From the NCBI GenBank assembly GCA_020796225.1, contig CM036755.1:80485772-80549771 (forward strand): a DNA stretch of 64,000 bases, written 5' to 3'. Position 1 is the stretch's first letter. The number at the start of each line of letters is the position of its first letter. Below, piece by piece: positions 43,017 to 54,748 of the stretch. The DNA comes from Arion vulgaris. Taxonomy: Eukaryota > Mollusca > Gastropoda > Stylommatophora > Arionidae. The position numbers and the translations under genes are program-made. A model generated the notes under the pieces. That model was given only the letters and a program-made list of their open reading frames with translations, was not told where the DNA came from and did no database searches.

Positions 43017-45420
43017 GATGAGCTCTGATAATCTTCCTCAGCAGTCATTTCAAAATTTGACAGATAGCGATTTAGAAACATCTTCACAGGAGTTGGAAGT
43101 TTCGTTAAAATACACAGAAATGTGTCCGCCCAAACTGAAGATGTATTTGATAAGCTGTCTACTAAAAATGAAAAAGGTAATCAAGTACGCAATGTAAGGT
43201 TAACAAAATTTTGGATTCGAATGACAAAAGTTTATCACATTTACATTCAGCAAGCAGTCTTTCACCAAAATGAAGATAAAACTCTTGGATCCACTGTTAA
43301 GGGGTCAGGCTTGTCATGAAATTGCTGGATTATACAAAATATTAATGTTTAAAAAATCTCAGTTAGTTAGGGCACAAAAGCGATTTCAAAAACTGGGGTA
43401 CATAAATATTTTTGAAAATTTTTCTCGTGAAGAAAAGTGTCAATTTTTAGAACGTCATAACCTTGAGGGGAAACTACCAACAACAATTTTACGTATTGTA
43501 TCAAAATGTGATAGATTGTTATCCAGAATTAGGGCATTTTTGCGTTTACGAGCGAAAATTATAGAACCGTATAAAGATATTTTGAGCTCGGCTGTCAAAG
43601 GACTTTTGTTAGCCACACAATCTGAAAAACATCTGGCATTAATATGTCCTGAAAGCTTTTCAGGAAGTAAAGATAATGACTGTACAGAGTCGGCAGTGGG
43701 GAAATTACTCAACAATATTGACACCACGATGGAAGAACCAGCACCTGTCAGTCATGAGATGTGTCTTAAGGAGGCAAAGACATTCAAAAATAATAAATGT
43801 TTGTCTTTAGACAATCATGATGCAACTGACAGGATGAGCTCAGACAATGTTTCGCAGTCATTTCAAAATTTGACAGATAACGATTCAGAAACATCTACTT
43901 CACAGGAGTTGGAAGTTTCGTTAAAAAACACAGGAATGTGTTCCGCCCAAACTGAAGATGTATTTGATAAGCTGTCTACTAAAAATGAAAAAGGTAATCA
44001 AGTACGCAATGTAAGGTTAACAAAATTTTGATTCGAATGACAAAAGTTTATCACATTTACATTCAGCAAGCAGTCTTTCACCAAAATGAAGATAAAACTC
44101 TTGGATCCACTGTTAAGGGGTCAGGCTTGTCATGAAATTGCTGGATTATACAAAATATTAATGTTTAAAAAATCTCAGTTAGTTAGGGCACAAAAGCGAT
44201 TTCAAAAACTGGGGTACATAAATATTTTGAAAATTTTCTCGTGAAGAAAAGTGTCAATTTTTAGAACGTCATAACCTTGAGGGGAAACTACCAACAACAA
44301 TTTTACGTATTGTATCAAAATGTGATAGATTGTTATCCAGAATTAGGGCATTTTTGCGTTTACGAGCGAAAATTATAGAACCGTATAAAGATATTTTGAG
44401 CTCGGCTGTCAAAGGACTTTTGTTAGCCACACAATCTGAAAAACATCTGGCATTAATATGCCCTGAAAGCTTTTCAGGAAGTAAAGATAATGACAGTACA
44501 GAGTCGGCAGTGGGGGATTTACTCAACAATATTGACATCACGATGGAAGAACCAGCACCTGTCAGTCATGAGATGTGTCTTAAGGAGGCAAAGACATTCA
44601 AAAATAATAAATGTTTGTCCTTAGACAATCATGATGCAACTGACAGGATGAGCTCAGACAATGTTTCGCAGTCATTTCAAAATTTGACAGATAACGATTT
44701 AGAAACATCTACTTCACAGGAGTTGGAAGTTTCGTTAAAAAACACAGAAACTTGTTCCGCCCAAACTGAAGATGTATTTGATAAGCTGTCTACTAAAAAT
44801 GAAAAAGGTAATAAAGTACGCAATGCAAGGTTAACAAAATTTTGGATTCGAATGACAAAAGTTTATCACATATTACAATCAGCAAAGCAGTCTTTCACCA
44901 AAATGAAGATAAAACTCTTGGATCCACTGTTAAGGGGTCAGGCTTGTCATGAAATTGCTGGATTATACAAAATATTAATGTTTAAAAAATCTCAGTTAGT
45001 TAGGGCACAAAAGCGATTTCAAAAATTGGGGTACATAAATATTTTTGAAAATTTGTCTCGTGAAGAAAAGTGTCAATTTTTAGAACGTCATAAACTTGAG
45101 GGGAAACTACCAACAACAATTTTACGTATTGTATCAAAATGTGATAGATTATTATCCAGAATTGGGGCATTTTTGCGTTTACAAGCGGAAATCATAGAAC
45201 CTTATAAAGATATTTTGAGCTCGGCTGTCAAAGGACTTTTGTTAGCCACACAATCTGAAAAACATCTGGCATTAATATGCCCTGAAAGCTTTTCAGGAAG
45301 TAAAGATAATGATAATACAGAGTCGGCACCTGTCAGTCATGAGATGTGTCTTAAGGAGGCAAAGACATTCAAAAATAATAAATGTTTGTCCTTGGACAAT
45401 CATAACGCAACTGATGCATC
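43017..45420 (+). repeat. Three tandem coding units of about 815 bp
   Basis: GATGAGCTC(A/T)GA(C/T)AAT recurs at 43017, 43833 and 44647. Units 1 and 2 share lesions absent from unit 3. Unit 3 lacks the last segment. Confidence 0.92.
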
Positions 45421-46765
45421 CGGCAAGCTGGACAAAAAAGAAAAGACACAATCTATAAATGCTAATAAAATTGAAAAGACTGACTCTCTAGGAACAATTG
45501 GACAAACATCATCAGAAAAACATGAAATTAACACAAATCTCTTGCGTACCCTTACGCAAACTGCAGCTTCTCTTAAGTTCTGTAATACTAATTTAGTCCA
45601 CAAAGGGGGCTCACATGAAGACTTATTTGAGGAAATTGTGACAAAATTTAAGAATGTAATTTTCAATACTGTTAACCTTATCAATAATATACGTAAGTTG
45701 CCTTCAAGTATCCCTATATTGCGAGACGAAAAACAGGATATGAAAGCCTGTTATAGAAAGATTTTTGCCAGAGTTTACAAAAGAATAAATTATTTAAGCA
45801 GTTATCTCATTGAGTTAAAATCACAAATGAAGAGAAAGAGTTGTGAAGAAAGGGAGCCGTATGGACTAGATGATGTGAAACACCAACACATAAGTTTGAA
45901 ACGAAATTACAGCAGTTTAGAAATAGCAGAAGCTTGGTTGAATAATTTGAAAGATACTTATAGGAGAATCAGACTGGAAAAAACCTCTATATTGGAGGAA
46001 CTTGGCGCTGCTAGACACCCAAAGCAACTCAATTTGGATGTTAAAGCAGTTGAAACAAATTTAATCCGTTTTTGCTCACATTCTCAAACTGATTTAAAGT
46101 TAAAAAACTTATGCAGTATCAGGAAAAAATGTCTATCTGAACATAATAGGGCAGACTCTATTGAAAATATTGAGGCTGGGAGAAAATACCCCAATTCATC
46201 TTCTTCGGTTGATGGTCCTGCATTAAATAATAATTTGCCTGCAACATCTGAAGATGCTTCTGTTTGTGTGAGTTCACCGAATGATAGTCATCCCTCTGCT
46301 GAATCTTTCCCACCAGTAGCTACCAGAAAGATGGATTCAATCAACTCTCAAAAGAAAGGGCAAATGCCTACTATATCAGAAAATAAAGATTTCATACAGA
46401 GGGAGATACATCACTTTAACGGTTTGCAGTTATTATTTAGAAAAATAGATAAATATGCTGCAAAGTTTCAAATAGACTCTGCAAGAAACTGGGATAGCAA
46501 GGCGCAAATTCACAATTTCTTGAACCGTGTTTGCAAAAGGATTAAAATGTTTTTAAGACATTTTGCCCTACTGAATTCTCAGAGTAGTGAAGCTGGTTAC
46601 TGCAAAGATCTCAGCTACATAAATGTAGCACTTTATTCACAGAATACTGTTCGACTCTTGGTAAATGGTTTAGATCATGTGAAATCAAAGTTGGATGATA
46701 TAATTGCTGATTTTGCCAAGACAGTCGGACGTCTGGGAGCTACCCTGGATTTGTATCAACTATAA
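44330..46765 (+). CDS. Intact 3' reading frame of orphan gene 2
   Basis: Open from about 44240; it has no obvious ATG start of its own near the 5' edge, so it is either the translatable remainder of the gene or an exon. It covers the end of unit 2, the whole of unit 3 (FWIRMTKVYHILQSAKQSF onward, the only unit without lesions), a Lys-rich linker and two C-terminal helical modules, ending ATLDLYQL. No signal peptide or membrane helix. Confidence 0.6.
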   Translation: MLSRIRAFLRLRAKIIEPYKDILSSAVKGLLLATQSEKHLALICPESFSGSKDNDSTESAVGDLLNNIDITMEEPAPVSHEMCLKEAKTFKNNKCLSLDNHDATDRMSSDNVSQSFQNLTDNDLETSTSQELEVSLKNTETCSAQTEDVFDKLSTKNEKGNKVRNARLTKFWIRMTKVYHILQSAKQSFTKMKIKLLDPLLRGQACHEIAGLYKILMFKKSQLVRAQKRFQKLGYINIFENLSREEKCQFLERHKLEGKLPTTILRIVSKCDRLLSRIGAFLRLQAEIIEPYKDILSSAVKGLLLATQSEKHLALICPESFSGSKDNDNTESAPVSHEMCLKEAKTFKNNKCLSLDNHNATDASGKLDKKEKTQSINANKIEKTDSLGTIGQTSSEKHEINTNLLRTLTQTAASLKFCNTNLVHKGGSHEDLFEEIVTKFKNVIFNTVNLINNIRKLPSSIPILRDEKQDMKACYRKIFARVYKRINYLSSYLIELKSQMKRKSCEEREPYGLDDVKHQHISLKRNYSSLEIAEAWLNNLKDTYRRIRLEKTSILEELGAARHPKQLNLDVKAVETNLIRFCSHSQTDLKLKNLCSIRKKCLSEHNRADSIENIEAGRKYPNSSSSVDGPALNNNLPATSEDASVCVSSPNDSHPSAESFPPVATRKMDSINSQKKGQMPTISENKDFIQREIHHFNGLQLLFRKIDKYAAKFQIDSARNWDSKAQIHNFLNRVCKRIKMFLRHFALLNSQSSEAGYCKDLSYINVALYSQNTVRLLVNGLDHVKSKLDDIIADFAKTVGRLGATLDLYQL

Positions 46766-47015
46766 TTTCCTGGTCAAGATGAGCTTTCTAGGGAGCAGAT
46801 CAACTGTAATTTCCATGTCAAGACATGAGCTTTCTAGGGGGCAGATCAACTGTAATTTCCATGTCAAGACATGAGCTTTCTAGGGAGCAGATCAACTAAT
46901 TTCCTTGTCAAGACATGAGCTTTCTAGGGAACAGATCAACTATAGTTTCCTTGTCAAGACGAGTTTTCTAGAGAGATCAACTGTAATTTCCTTGTCAAGA
47001 CATCAGCTTTCTATG
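46752..47015 (+). repeat. 46-bp tandem repeat starting at the stop codon of gene 2
   Basis: The unit ATTTCC(T/A)TGTCAAGACATG plus AGCTTTCTAGGG.. and AGATCAACTGTA is present about 5.5 times. The last codons of gene 2 (TATCAACTATAA) are themselves the end of a unit. Confidence 0.9.
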
Positions 47016-47029
47016 GAGATAAAAAAAAT

Positions 47030-47290
47030 TGTCCTTCAAATAATCAGTTAGGATGTTAGTTAATGATTTGAGTGTAAATGATTCAAGTAATAGTGGTGAA
47101 CTTAAACCTTAACTAGACTGCAAGAATTCCAAATCAAATGTGGTGTAGGTAGACAAGAGTTCTATACTTGTAGCCAAAGAGGAATAGTAAACCAACAAAG
47201 AACCTGTGTCGTTAGTCGCCACATACTGAGGAGGAGACCGGAGTACGTATTGACTTTCGATGTGTAGTGATGATGATCTGACGACTAAAC
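47030..47290 (+). pseudogene. LINE 3' end
   Basis: A plus-strand counterpart of 2395-2650 (AAGAGTTCTATACTTGTAGCC..., TGATGATGATCTGACGACTA). Confidence 0.6.
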
Positions 47291-47700
47291 TAAATCTTGT
47301 ATAAGCTTCACTGTCTTTTGTAGCTCACACAGAGATCATTGTAGTTTTCTGTCCAGTGTTGTTTTGTTAGGCCAGTGAGTTTGTCTCAGTATGTCATATT
47401 TGGGGTGGTCTTTAAGTATGCACTCTGCCATCTGGAGTACCTGTCCACACATTTACATAGTGTGTGAAGTCAAGTGTGTCCTGTTCCGAGGAGCAGAATG
47501 ACGATCTACTCATGACAAAAGTAAATTTTTAAAACAGAATATATATATATTTTTTTTTTCACCCATAGGGAGGCATAGGTCTGCAACCAAGGTCTTCCAA
47601 ACCCTCATATCTTTCCCAGATCTCTCCACTATCTCCCCATTTTCTAGCATTACGCCTTCAACTCCCGCCTCCAGGTGTTCCTGTGTCCTATCTTACCTAT
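47290..47700 (-). pseudogene. Two LINE C-terminal fragments
   Basis: 47290-47520 is antisense of the CPCG..EHLL..C family (22020-22260). 47560-47700 is antisense of the 29180-29480 end (GGGAGGCATAGGTCTGCAACC). Confidence 0.6.
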
Positions 47701-48091
47701 TCATGGTGACGAGCTATGAATTACCCTGGTTGTGATTTCTGTAAGTATCTAGTGTTTTTTACAGGGTGGGGTACCTAGCCACCTGCCAACCTCTCACACT
47801 ACTTTCTTACGCACATTTGATCATCCCTAGCACTTCAAAAGAATTCATTGAACAGTTTTTGTGTCTTATGCAAAGAATATCTCCTACCCCATATTTTTGG
47901 GGTCAAAAATCTGGATTTGCATTACAAATTTCAGGTAAAACTCTTATTTTATTAGACTTTATAAATCTTTTGCTACCAGTTCAAGATATGCTGATGTACT
48001 ATAACATCTGAAAGTTCTATAGTGCTAACCTGAATAGAACTTAAATCATCCTGTATTTTGCAAGGTTACTTTTTGGGCATTTTCCCCTTAA

Positions 48092-48309
48092 CCCTTTAGC
48101 TGCTAAGGATGTATATATACATTTTCTCCATTCACATCTAAAGACGCATTAACACATCTGTTATTATCTCTCCTCTGTGGGCTAAAGACGTGTTTACACG
48201 TTATACATTGCTACTGTCACTGCTATAGGTGTACATTCACGTTTGTAACCTAGAAACAAAGAGTAGCTATTTTTAGCTCAGCCTCGGAAAGTATGTAGCG
48301 GCGAAAGGG
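48092..48309. mobile_element. piggyBac-like MITE
   Basis: 218 bp between TTAA duplications (48088-48091, 48310-48313), with termini CCCTTTAGCTGCTA and CCCTTTCGCCGCTA (inverted). No coding capacity. Confidence 0.65.
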
Positions 48310-48419
48310 TTAAAAAGGCCCTCTATATTAAATATTTTTCATAGAATATACATGCTTGGATTTTTGAAATTTTTTTCCCAAGTTTTAATATCAAGTTGAT
48401 CATTTTGAATCGTAAATGC

Positions 48420-48760
48420 AACCTCAATATTTCTGTTTAGGGGTGCCGTCTGTCCTTAATCTCGGTCTCCAGCTCTCTTCTCCAGCTATGTTTTGACCTT
48501 TCCCTGCTGGTTCCAAAACAGTGCATGTCTTGCAATGTTTCCAGTCAGTCTTCTCAATGTGTGTCCTATCCATCGCCAGCGTCTCTTCCTTATTTCTTTC
48601 TCCACTAGTATCTGCTTAGTTTTTTCTCTGAGTTCCTCGTTCATAATCGTATCATACCTTCTCAGTCTCTGTATTCTACGTAAACATCCATTTATGAAGG
48701 TCTGTGGTGCTATTCTTTATACCCCTAATTTGGGCCCAGGTAACCACTGGGTGATATATT
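48420..48760 (-). pseudogene. LINE C-terminal fragment and SINE A variant piece
   Basis: 48420-48700 is minus-strand RT C-terminal sequence (antisense of [17 protein letters not shown]). 48705-48760 is the variant SINE A head in reverse (CTTTATACCCCTAATTTGGG). Confidence 0.5.
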
Positions 48761-48934
48761 TTATTGCCTTTCAGATTTGGTCAGTTGTTAATCAATGTGC
48801 TTTTTAAAAATTTAGGTGTCATTTTCCTGTAGGTATTAAAATAGTGCATATGATATCCAACAAGCAAATCGAAGCATACAATGCAACATGTGTGCCAGTC
48901 AGTACATTTTGTTACACATCATGTGCATACCATC

Positions 48935-49250
48935 TCTCTCTGCCTTTTTAACCCGAATTGGGGCATAGACCCTCAACCAATTCATGCCAAGTCTTCCTAT
49001 CTCCTACAGCTCCCTCCAGCTCTTCTTTATATTTTTATCTCTGCCTCCAAATCTCGTCTCCATGTATTTCTCGGCCTCCCCTTCTTTCGCTGTCCCTGCG
49101 GGTTCCAGGAAAGTACCCTTCTTGCTATATTCCCCCCTCAGGTTTTCTCAAAGTGTGTCCTATCCAGCGCAAGCATCTTTTTTTAACCTCTTGGTTCACT
49201 TGTTCTCCATATGTTCACCTCCATAAGCTCCATGTGCATACCATGCCTAA
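48935..49250 (-). pseudogene. LINE C-terminal tail
   Basis: Antisense of RKPRNTWRRDLEAEI...ELQEIARDRKTWHELVEG, as at 52060-52300. Confidence 0.6.
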
Positions 49251-49299
49251 GTTTATATTGTAGATAATGTGACCCGTTGCACATGCTTCGAGAATTAAT

Positions 49300-49600
49300 A
49301 GAATTGGATTAGATAACTCATTGAATTACATTGAGAAACAAAGAACGAAGTGGTTGGGCCACTTAATAAGAACCCAAACTCCACAGTATACAGTCTTCTA
49401 CAACAGAACATCAAGAAAGGAGATGAGAGGAAGACCATGAAAAAGATGGTTAGATGGCATAGCAGAATCCTGCCAAAGAGCAAGTATAACTATCACCTAA
49501 GCCACCAAAACAACGCAAGACAAAACAGAAAAACATGACACTGGACAACAATCCAGTAGCAGTGTGATGAAAGAAGATGAATGGGTGGACAACAATGTAT
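49300..49600 (+). pseudogene. LINE C-terminal remnant
   Basis: RTKWLGHLIRTQTPQ, RPxKRWLDGIAESC across frameshifts. A relative lies at 7020-7300 (-). Confidence 0.5.
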
Positions 49601-49619
49601 TTATTTTTATAATCAGAAT

Positions 49620-49755
49620 ACTTGCGCAACCTCTGAAGTCGAAGAAAACACGCCTGTATAGCGGGGTACACTGATAATAAGGAAAGCATGCCTTCATGCA
49701 AAATCAGTCAAAAGCGTTCTGATTACGCCTGAATTCATAGCTGCAGAAGAAGAAT
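49620..49755 (+). mobile_element. SINE family D fragment
   Basis: ACCTCTGAAGTCGAAGAAAA...CGCCTGTAT and GCAAAATCAGTCAAAAGCGT, then CCTGAATTCATAGC. Confidence 0.5.
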
Positions 49756-50096
49756 ACTATTGTCATTTCAAAGTTTTGGTAGCAAATTGTTTGTTATGTA
49801 CATTTGTATATATTTTTGTTGTTGCAAGTATTGCCAGTTAGTATTGTTTCAGTGTTTTAATTTCTTAACAGTTCATGTTCTAAACCAATACTGTCCAATG
49901 TTTTTATATATATGGGCACATCTGACTGAAGATTGTGGATGCAGGGGGTCATGTGAAGCTTGTAATACTACTATTAAAAATAATAAACAATAGCAATATT
50001 AATACAGTTGAGATGCCAGCGTTTTCTCTAGTATAAGTCAAAAGTTATGTTAAGAGCAGTAGAATGATGACAAAATAAAACAATATTGCAAAAGTG

Positions 50097-50345
50097 GGTG
50101 TCCATGTGGTTCCGGGACCTGGAAGGGAAGCAAAGAATAGTACTACTGTGACCTACAAGGCGTACATGTCGTAAGCTGAGACCGAGGTAGGGGCCTAAAC
50201 AAGCTACCCTAGTAACTAAAAAAAATGGCAGAAATCGGATTTGCTTGCTAACTTGTAGGCACATAACTGGCACAGCGTACAATCACTCCTAGGCACAGAT
50301 CACACAGATTGGTTAACAAGTGATCGATATGGAGCATTCAAAGAA
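50097..50345 (+). mobile_element. SINE family A copy
   Basis: Plus strand, GTGTCCATGTGGTTCCGGGA to CGATATGGAGCATTCAAAGA plus AGAATAAGAAG. Confidence 0.7.
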
Positions 50346-50479
50346 GAATAAGAAGCAAAGAGAGATCATTTACATGGGATTTTTAAAGAAAACTAAAAAT
50401 GGTATATTCTTGAAATCTGATTAGCACTAAAGCCGAGGAGTAAAATAGAGTGCCATGAATGTATGGTGCCATATATATG

Positions 50480-51100
50480 CCAGTGCTGTTCTAAAGAATG
50501 TCCTTTATGGTGAACTGATATCTGGGAAGAGACTTACCGGAAGACCCCCAAATGCAATATAAGGATGTCTGTAAGCAAGATTTGAAGGCTCTTGACACCA
50601 ACACATGTACATAGGAAACAGTCGCAGAAGAAAGATGTATATGAAGACAGGAAATTTGAAGTAGGCTGGAGCGTTTTGAGCAGTCTAACCAAATTGTATG
50701 GATCAGAGACGTGGAAAACAAATACAAAGACAGAAAGTCAGATAAGAGACGTTGAGGGGAAAATTCTCTGAATTTGTTGGGATCAAAGAATACAATGTAC
50801 TGAGATCACCTGGTGCACAGGCATCAACAATATCAGCCAGGAAATAAAAAGCAGGAGATGGAAGTGATTGAAATATACATTAAGAATGCAGAAGACTAGA
50901 CACCCATGTGTGGCTCTGAAATGAAATCCTGAAGGCTAGATGGGTAGAGGAAGACTCAGAGAGACATGAAGATGAACTGTAGGCAGAGAAAGAGAAGATG
51001 TAGGAAAGATCTGGAATGAACTAAGCTGACTTGCTGAAGACAGACCTGGCTGGAGGAAATTTTTTGATGCCTTATTCGTCAAGGGTAAGAGAAGAAGAAA
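50480..51100 (+). pseudogene. LINE C-terminal remnants
   Basis: KNVLYGELISGKR resembles NILYGQLASGAR of 18582-19079; a second piece with SRRWKW-like motif follows. Many stops. Confidence 0.5.
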
Positions 51101-52050
51101 CCAAATAAACAAGTTTTACTCCAGAATGCAATCTCATTTTCAGAGTACTGTCTAATCATTTTCGTATGAGAATTGTGACTTTTGCTTCCGCATTAGGCTT
51201 CGCAGTTACCCACAGAGTTGTAAAGTACTTATCCAGTGGCACAGCTCTCTGGTCCTTCAGGACAGAAAAGGCCTACTAAATGCTTTAAAGATCTTCTGTT
51301 ACACAGGGTCAAACACCTTCAATCATGCTGGTGTCATCTATTTTATATTCTTATGTAATGTTTTTACTAGTAATTTAATTTCTGTCAGAATGTGGAGTAA
51401 CTTTTCAGCAGTTGAGACGTTTGTTTCAGTTTTTATGTTTCCACGAAGTTGATGATCTTGTTGTTTGTTAAATCACATATGATAAAATTTTGATGGGAAT
51501 AAAAGTTGTATTATTAGCATAAAAATATATGTTGTTGATGTATTTGTTTGTGTTTAGTCTTGTATGTTGTTGAAATAGTGAATCATTATCTACTTCAGAG
51601 GTTGAGGCAGTTACTGCTGCCCTCCACGGACACTGCAACTGTTTACTGGGGCCATTGTATGTATATGTATTTATGGTGTTTTGTCTTTACAGACGGTCAA
51701 TTGGCAAGTGTTTTGTTGTGATAACTTCTGAGTGTTAGCTTGTCTTTCAGCTCATCCCTAGGTCTCTTTTAAAAAAATTCTGCACCTTTGCAAAATGCTG
51801 TTTTCCCCATAACTCTGCCATCAGTGAGTTTTTCCCATTTGTTGGTACCGATAGAACAGTTCTTCATTGAGACCTTGCGGTGTCTCTCCACCCCCTCTCT
51901 CCTCCCTCCCTCCCTCCCAAAAAGGCAGGTTGAAGTCGGAGTGGATGTCGCCTATTGAGACTCCCAACTTAGTTGATGTTCACCGTTTCCATACTCCCTA
52001 TGGGAAAACAATAGTGAAAACTAAATTCCTTGGAGATATGCAAACAATGT
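51100..52050. other. No well-supported feature
   Basis: Part of 51600-51900 may be an antisense LINE piece; the remainder shows nothing I can name. Confidence 0.35.
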
Positions 52051-52059
52051 GTTCCAACA

Positions 52060-52300
52060 GTATTCTCTCTCTCTCTGCCTTTTTTTACCCGGATTGGGGC
52101 ATATGCCCTCAACTAACTCATGCCAAGTCTTCCTATCTCTAGCTATCTCCTGCAGCTCTTTCTTTATATTGTTGATCTCTGCCTCAAAATCCCGTCTCCA
52201 TGTATTTCTCGGTCTCCCCTTCTTTCGCTGTGGGTTCCAGGAAAGGACCGTTATTGTCGGATGAAATGTCTGCCATCGTTGCAATGTAACTGAGTGGTGA
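52060..52300 (-). pseudogene. LINE C-terminal tail
   Basis: The minus frame reads RPRNTWRRDFEAEINNIKKE, IARDRKTWHELVEGICPNPG, KRQREREY. Confidence 0.65.
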
Positions 52301-52482
52301 CAGCCGAGACTGGCCCTACTAGTGTTTCTGATTCCATCTTATCTTGTTGGTGTTTGCCGTTTCCATACTCCCATTGGGAAAACAATACAGAGTGAAAACT
52401 CCTAATTGTTTTGGTAAATGGTTGTGTCCCATAAACAACAAGTAACATGTTTCTTATCCAGCACAATCTCAGTGCTGTAAAC

Positions 52483-52757
52483 CAGCATTTTCCAAATTGG
52501 GGTCTGCAGGCCCCCATGGGTTCATGAAGTACTCACAGGGGGTCATCAAGCGCTTACAGAAATATTATGACCTGCTTATAGGCTTAATGTTTTCTTTGTT
52601 GTTTATTAAAATGTTAAATTGCAGACATTGTTTACTATTGTAACACACCGATAATTAATTCTTGTCCATTTTCATATATCAAAACTTTGTTTGGGTCCGT
52701 GGAAGCAAAATGTATTTAAAAGGGGGTCCACAGTATTACAAAGTTTGGGAACCGCTG
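52483..52757. mobile_element. hAT-type MITE
   Basis: Termini CAGCATTTTCCAAATTGGGG and, inverted, CAGCGGTTCCCAAACTTTGT. The flanking octamers CTGTAAAC and CTGCACAA match at 5 of 8. Charlie-like consensus by family knowledge. Confidence 0.6.
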
Positions 52758-53069
52758 CTGCACAACACTCTTTTTCACAAACCACAAAGAGTGGTTGAAA
52801 GGTTACTTCTGTGAAATCTTGTGCCAGGGTTTCCTAGCATGGAGTTTAGACAACAATCTCCCATGCTGAAGTTCCTGAAATCGTTTTGAAAAATAAAAAG
52901 TTCATTAATTTAAATCCTATCAAATCTGTCAGAGTTAATCAGAAAAGTGAACTCAAACAAAAAGTGCATGCTGAAATCTGAGGAACTGCATAAAAAGGTG
53001 CAAATCTCACAGCTTTATTGTAAACATAACACAGCATACTTTGTATTAATAATAAACATCCCAGTCATG

Positions 53070-53250
53070 TGTCCTAAATGTGAATACTCCAAATCCCTTC
53101 TTCATCACCTTTCAACTCCCAACGGAGCACATGTCTTTAACAAACTTCTTCCAGCCTTTCCACTCTCTTGCCATCCCTTCTCATTCTTCCCACGTCTTGC
53201 CTGTCCTTTTTAATATCAGTCTCCAGCTCTTGTCTCGACAGTAAAGAATT
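53070..53250 (-). pseudogene. LINE C-terminal fragment
   Basis: Antisense, similar in layout to 48420-48600 (TTCCACGTCTTGCCTGTCC); weak. Confidence 0.35.
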
Positions 53251-53751
53251 TTGTCGGCATCTCTGGATCCTTTCCTGGCTATATTTAGTTTGCCAGATAA
53301 TGCTATATTTAGTATTGGTGGACCTTCCCTCGCTCGGATGTTTGAGTTAGGTTTTTCTTTTTGTTGTACTTTCCATGTTTGTTGCAGTTTTTTTAGCCTA
53401 TCTTTTCTACTGGGTTAGGTAACCAGCCCCACGCCACTCCAAATCCATTGAGGATGACAAAAACAACAAATGTCCTAAAATTGTTGAAAATGATCCTTAT
53501 CCGGAATGACCTCACTTAGTCAGAGTATATAAGTGGTAAAGTATGAACATGTTCTTCAGCTCACATCATACACAATCTGCATTGAGTGACTGAAAAGTGA
53601 TTAATAAAGAGTGTCTGACTTCAGTGAGAGAAAAAAATAATTGAAGGGACTATAAGGGATATGAAAGCATCATATGTGCCTGTGAACCAGGGTGCAACAT
53701 CTTCGCATTTTCGTCATGGACCACACAGGTCACAAAGAATTATTAACTCGG

Positions 53752-53998
53752 TTTCTTCTTTGAACGCTCCATATCGACCACTTGTTAACCACTGTTTGTG
53801 ATTTGTATGTGATCCGATTCTAAGAGCAATTGTACATTGTGCCAGTTATGCACCTACATACGATTTCTGTGATGCTTTTTTATTTACTAGGGTAGCTTCC
53901 TAGGCTCCTACCTCAGTCGCCTCTTACGACATGCCTTGTAGGTCAGAGTGTTACTATTCTTTGCTCTCCTTGAGGGCCCTGGCAACACACAGGCTCTT
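53752..53998 (-). mobile_element. SINE family A copy
   Basis: Minus strand, CTTCTTTGAACGCTCCATAT to CCTGGCAACACACAGG. Confidence 0.75.
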
Positions 53999-54646
53999 CC
54001 ATAGAATTGGTTCCAATATTTCTTGCCTATCTCAGCAAAGTTCGTTTCAATGTTTCCCTTGGTCGTCCACTCTTTCTTGAACCTTTTGCTGCCCACTTCA
54101 ATGCCTGCTTTGGTATTCTTTGATCATTTCTTCTCAAGGTATGCCCAACATATCTCCATCTTCTTCTTATAACAGTTGTTACTAGTGGTTGACCAGACAT
54201 TTCTCTAATTTCATCTCTTCTCCTGAATTCGTCCCATTTTTTATTCATTATTATAGTTGGATGTACTGAATTATTTCATAATTATCTATTGACTGTATTG
54301 ATTGGTTGGTTACTGAACTGATGTCACAGCATCCCAGACAGACCCATAGGTGCTCAGTCTCCCCCAATTGATGGGTATATATACTGATGGCTTGCTGGTT
54401 AATCACACTTCCCTCTTTCTGCCCATAAGCATCCAGTTCTACTGGTACAACATGAAATTCCTTAAATCGTTGGATTGATTCAACATCAATTTTAGTGTCC
54501 TCATCCAACAGTAGGTCACCAAGAGACCGAAGAACATTCCTCTTATACATTGTAAACTCCCAGACAATTGATGTTTTCAATGTAAATCTGTCCGTTCTCT
54601 CATTGCGCGAACATCCTATTGCCAGTAGGTCGCCTGTATTGAGCAT
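53999..54646 (-). pseudogene. Two LINE fragments
   Basis: 53999-54250: RRRWRYVGHTLRRNDQRIPK (family of 39440). 54251-54646: YKRNVLRSLGDLLLDEDTKI and GETEHLWVCLGCCDIS (RNase H family). They are abutted, not one element. Confidence 0.7.
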
Positions 54647-54748
54647 AAATGATCATATCACAAATAGGATATTTAGTGAACAGTGTTACCATGACATCTA
54701 GTACGTCTTGTAGAATTATGCCTTCTTTAGTTTATTTGAATGTCTATA

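Larger units (their letters stand above)
42712..46765 (+). pseudogene. Orphan family gene 2, frameshifted 5' half and intact 3' half
   Basis: The start ATG at 42712 gives MEHYLPNPHGQFCSSD, the head as in gene 1 (ELQKARGMFIKEINFGNL, FPNVWEGEIGMMEHV, PFPMPPC). Three tandem units of about 815 bp follow (43017, 43833, 44647). Each encodes a Ser/Thr-rich linker, then FWIRMTKVYH and a helical module (CHEIAGLYKILMFKKSQL, IVSKCDRLLSRI, IEPYKDILSSAVKGLLLAT). Lesions relative to unit 3: one base lost near 43125, two fewer near 43240 and 44055, one near 44030, two single losses near 44225-44235. From about 44240 the frame is open to 46765. The C-terminal third holds two further diverged helical modules (FEEIVTKFKNVIF...; REIHHFNGLQLLFRKID...). 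Frameshifts could be avoided by splicing, but I see no clear introns. Function unknown. Confidence 0.7.

Noticed and set aside
42712..44240. Explaining the gene 2 frameshifts as sequencing errors
   Set aside because: One lesion is shared by units 1 and 2; errors would be independent. The single homopolymer losses near 44225-44235 could still be errors.
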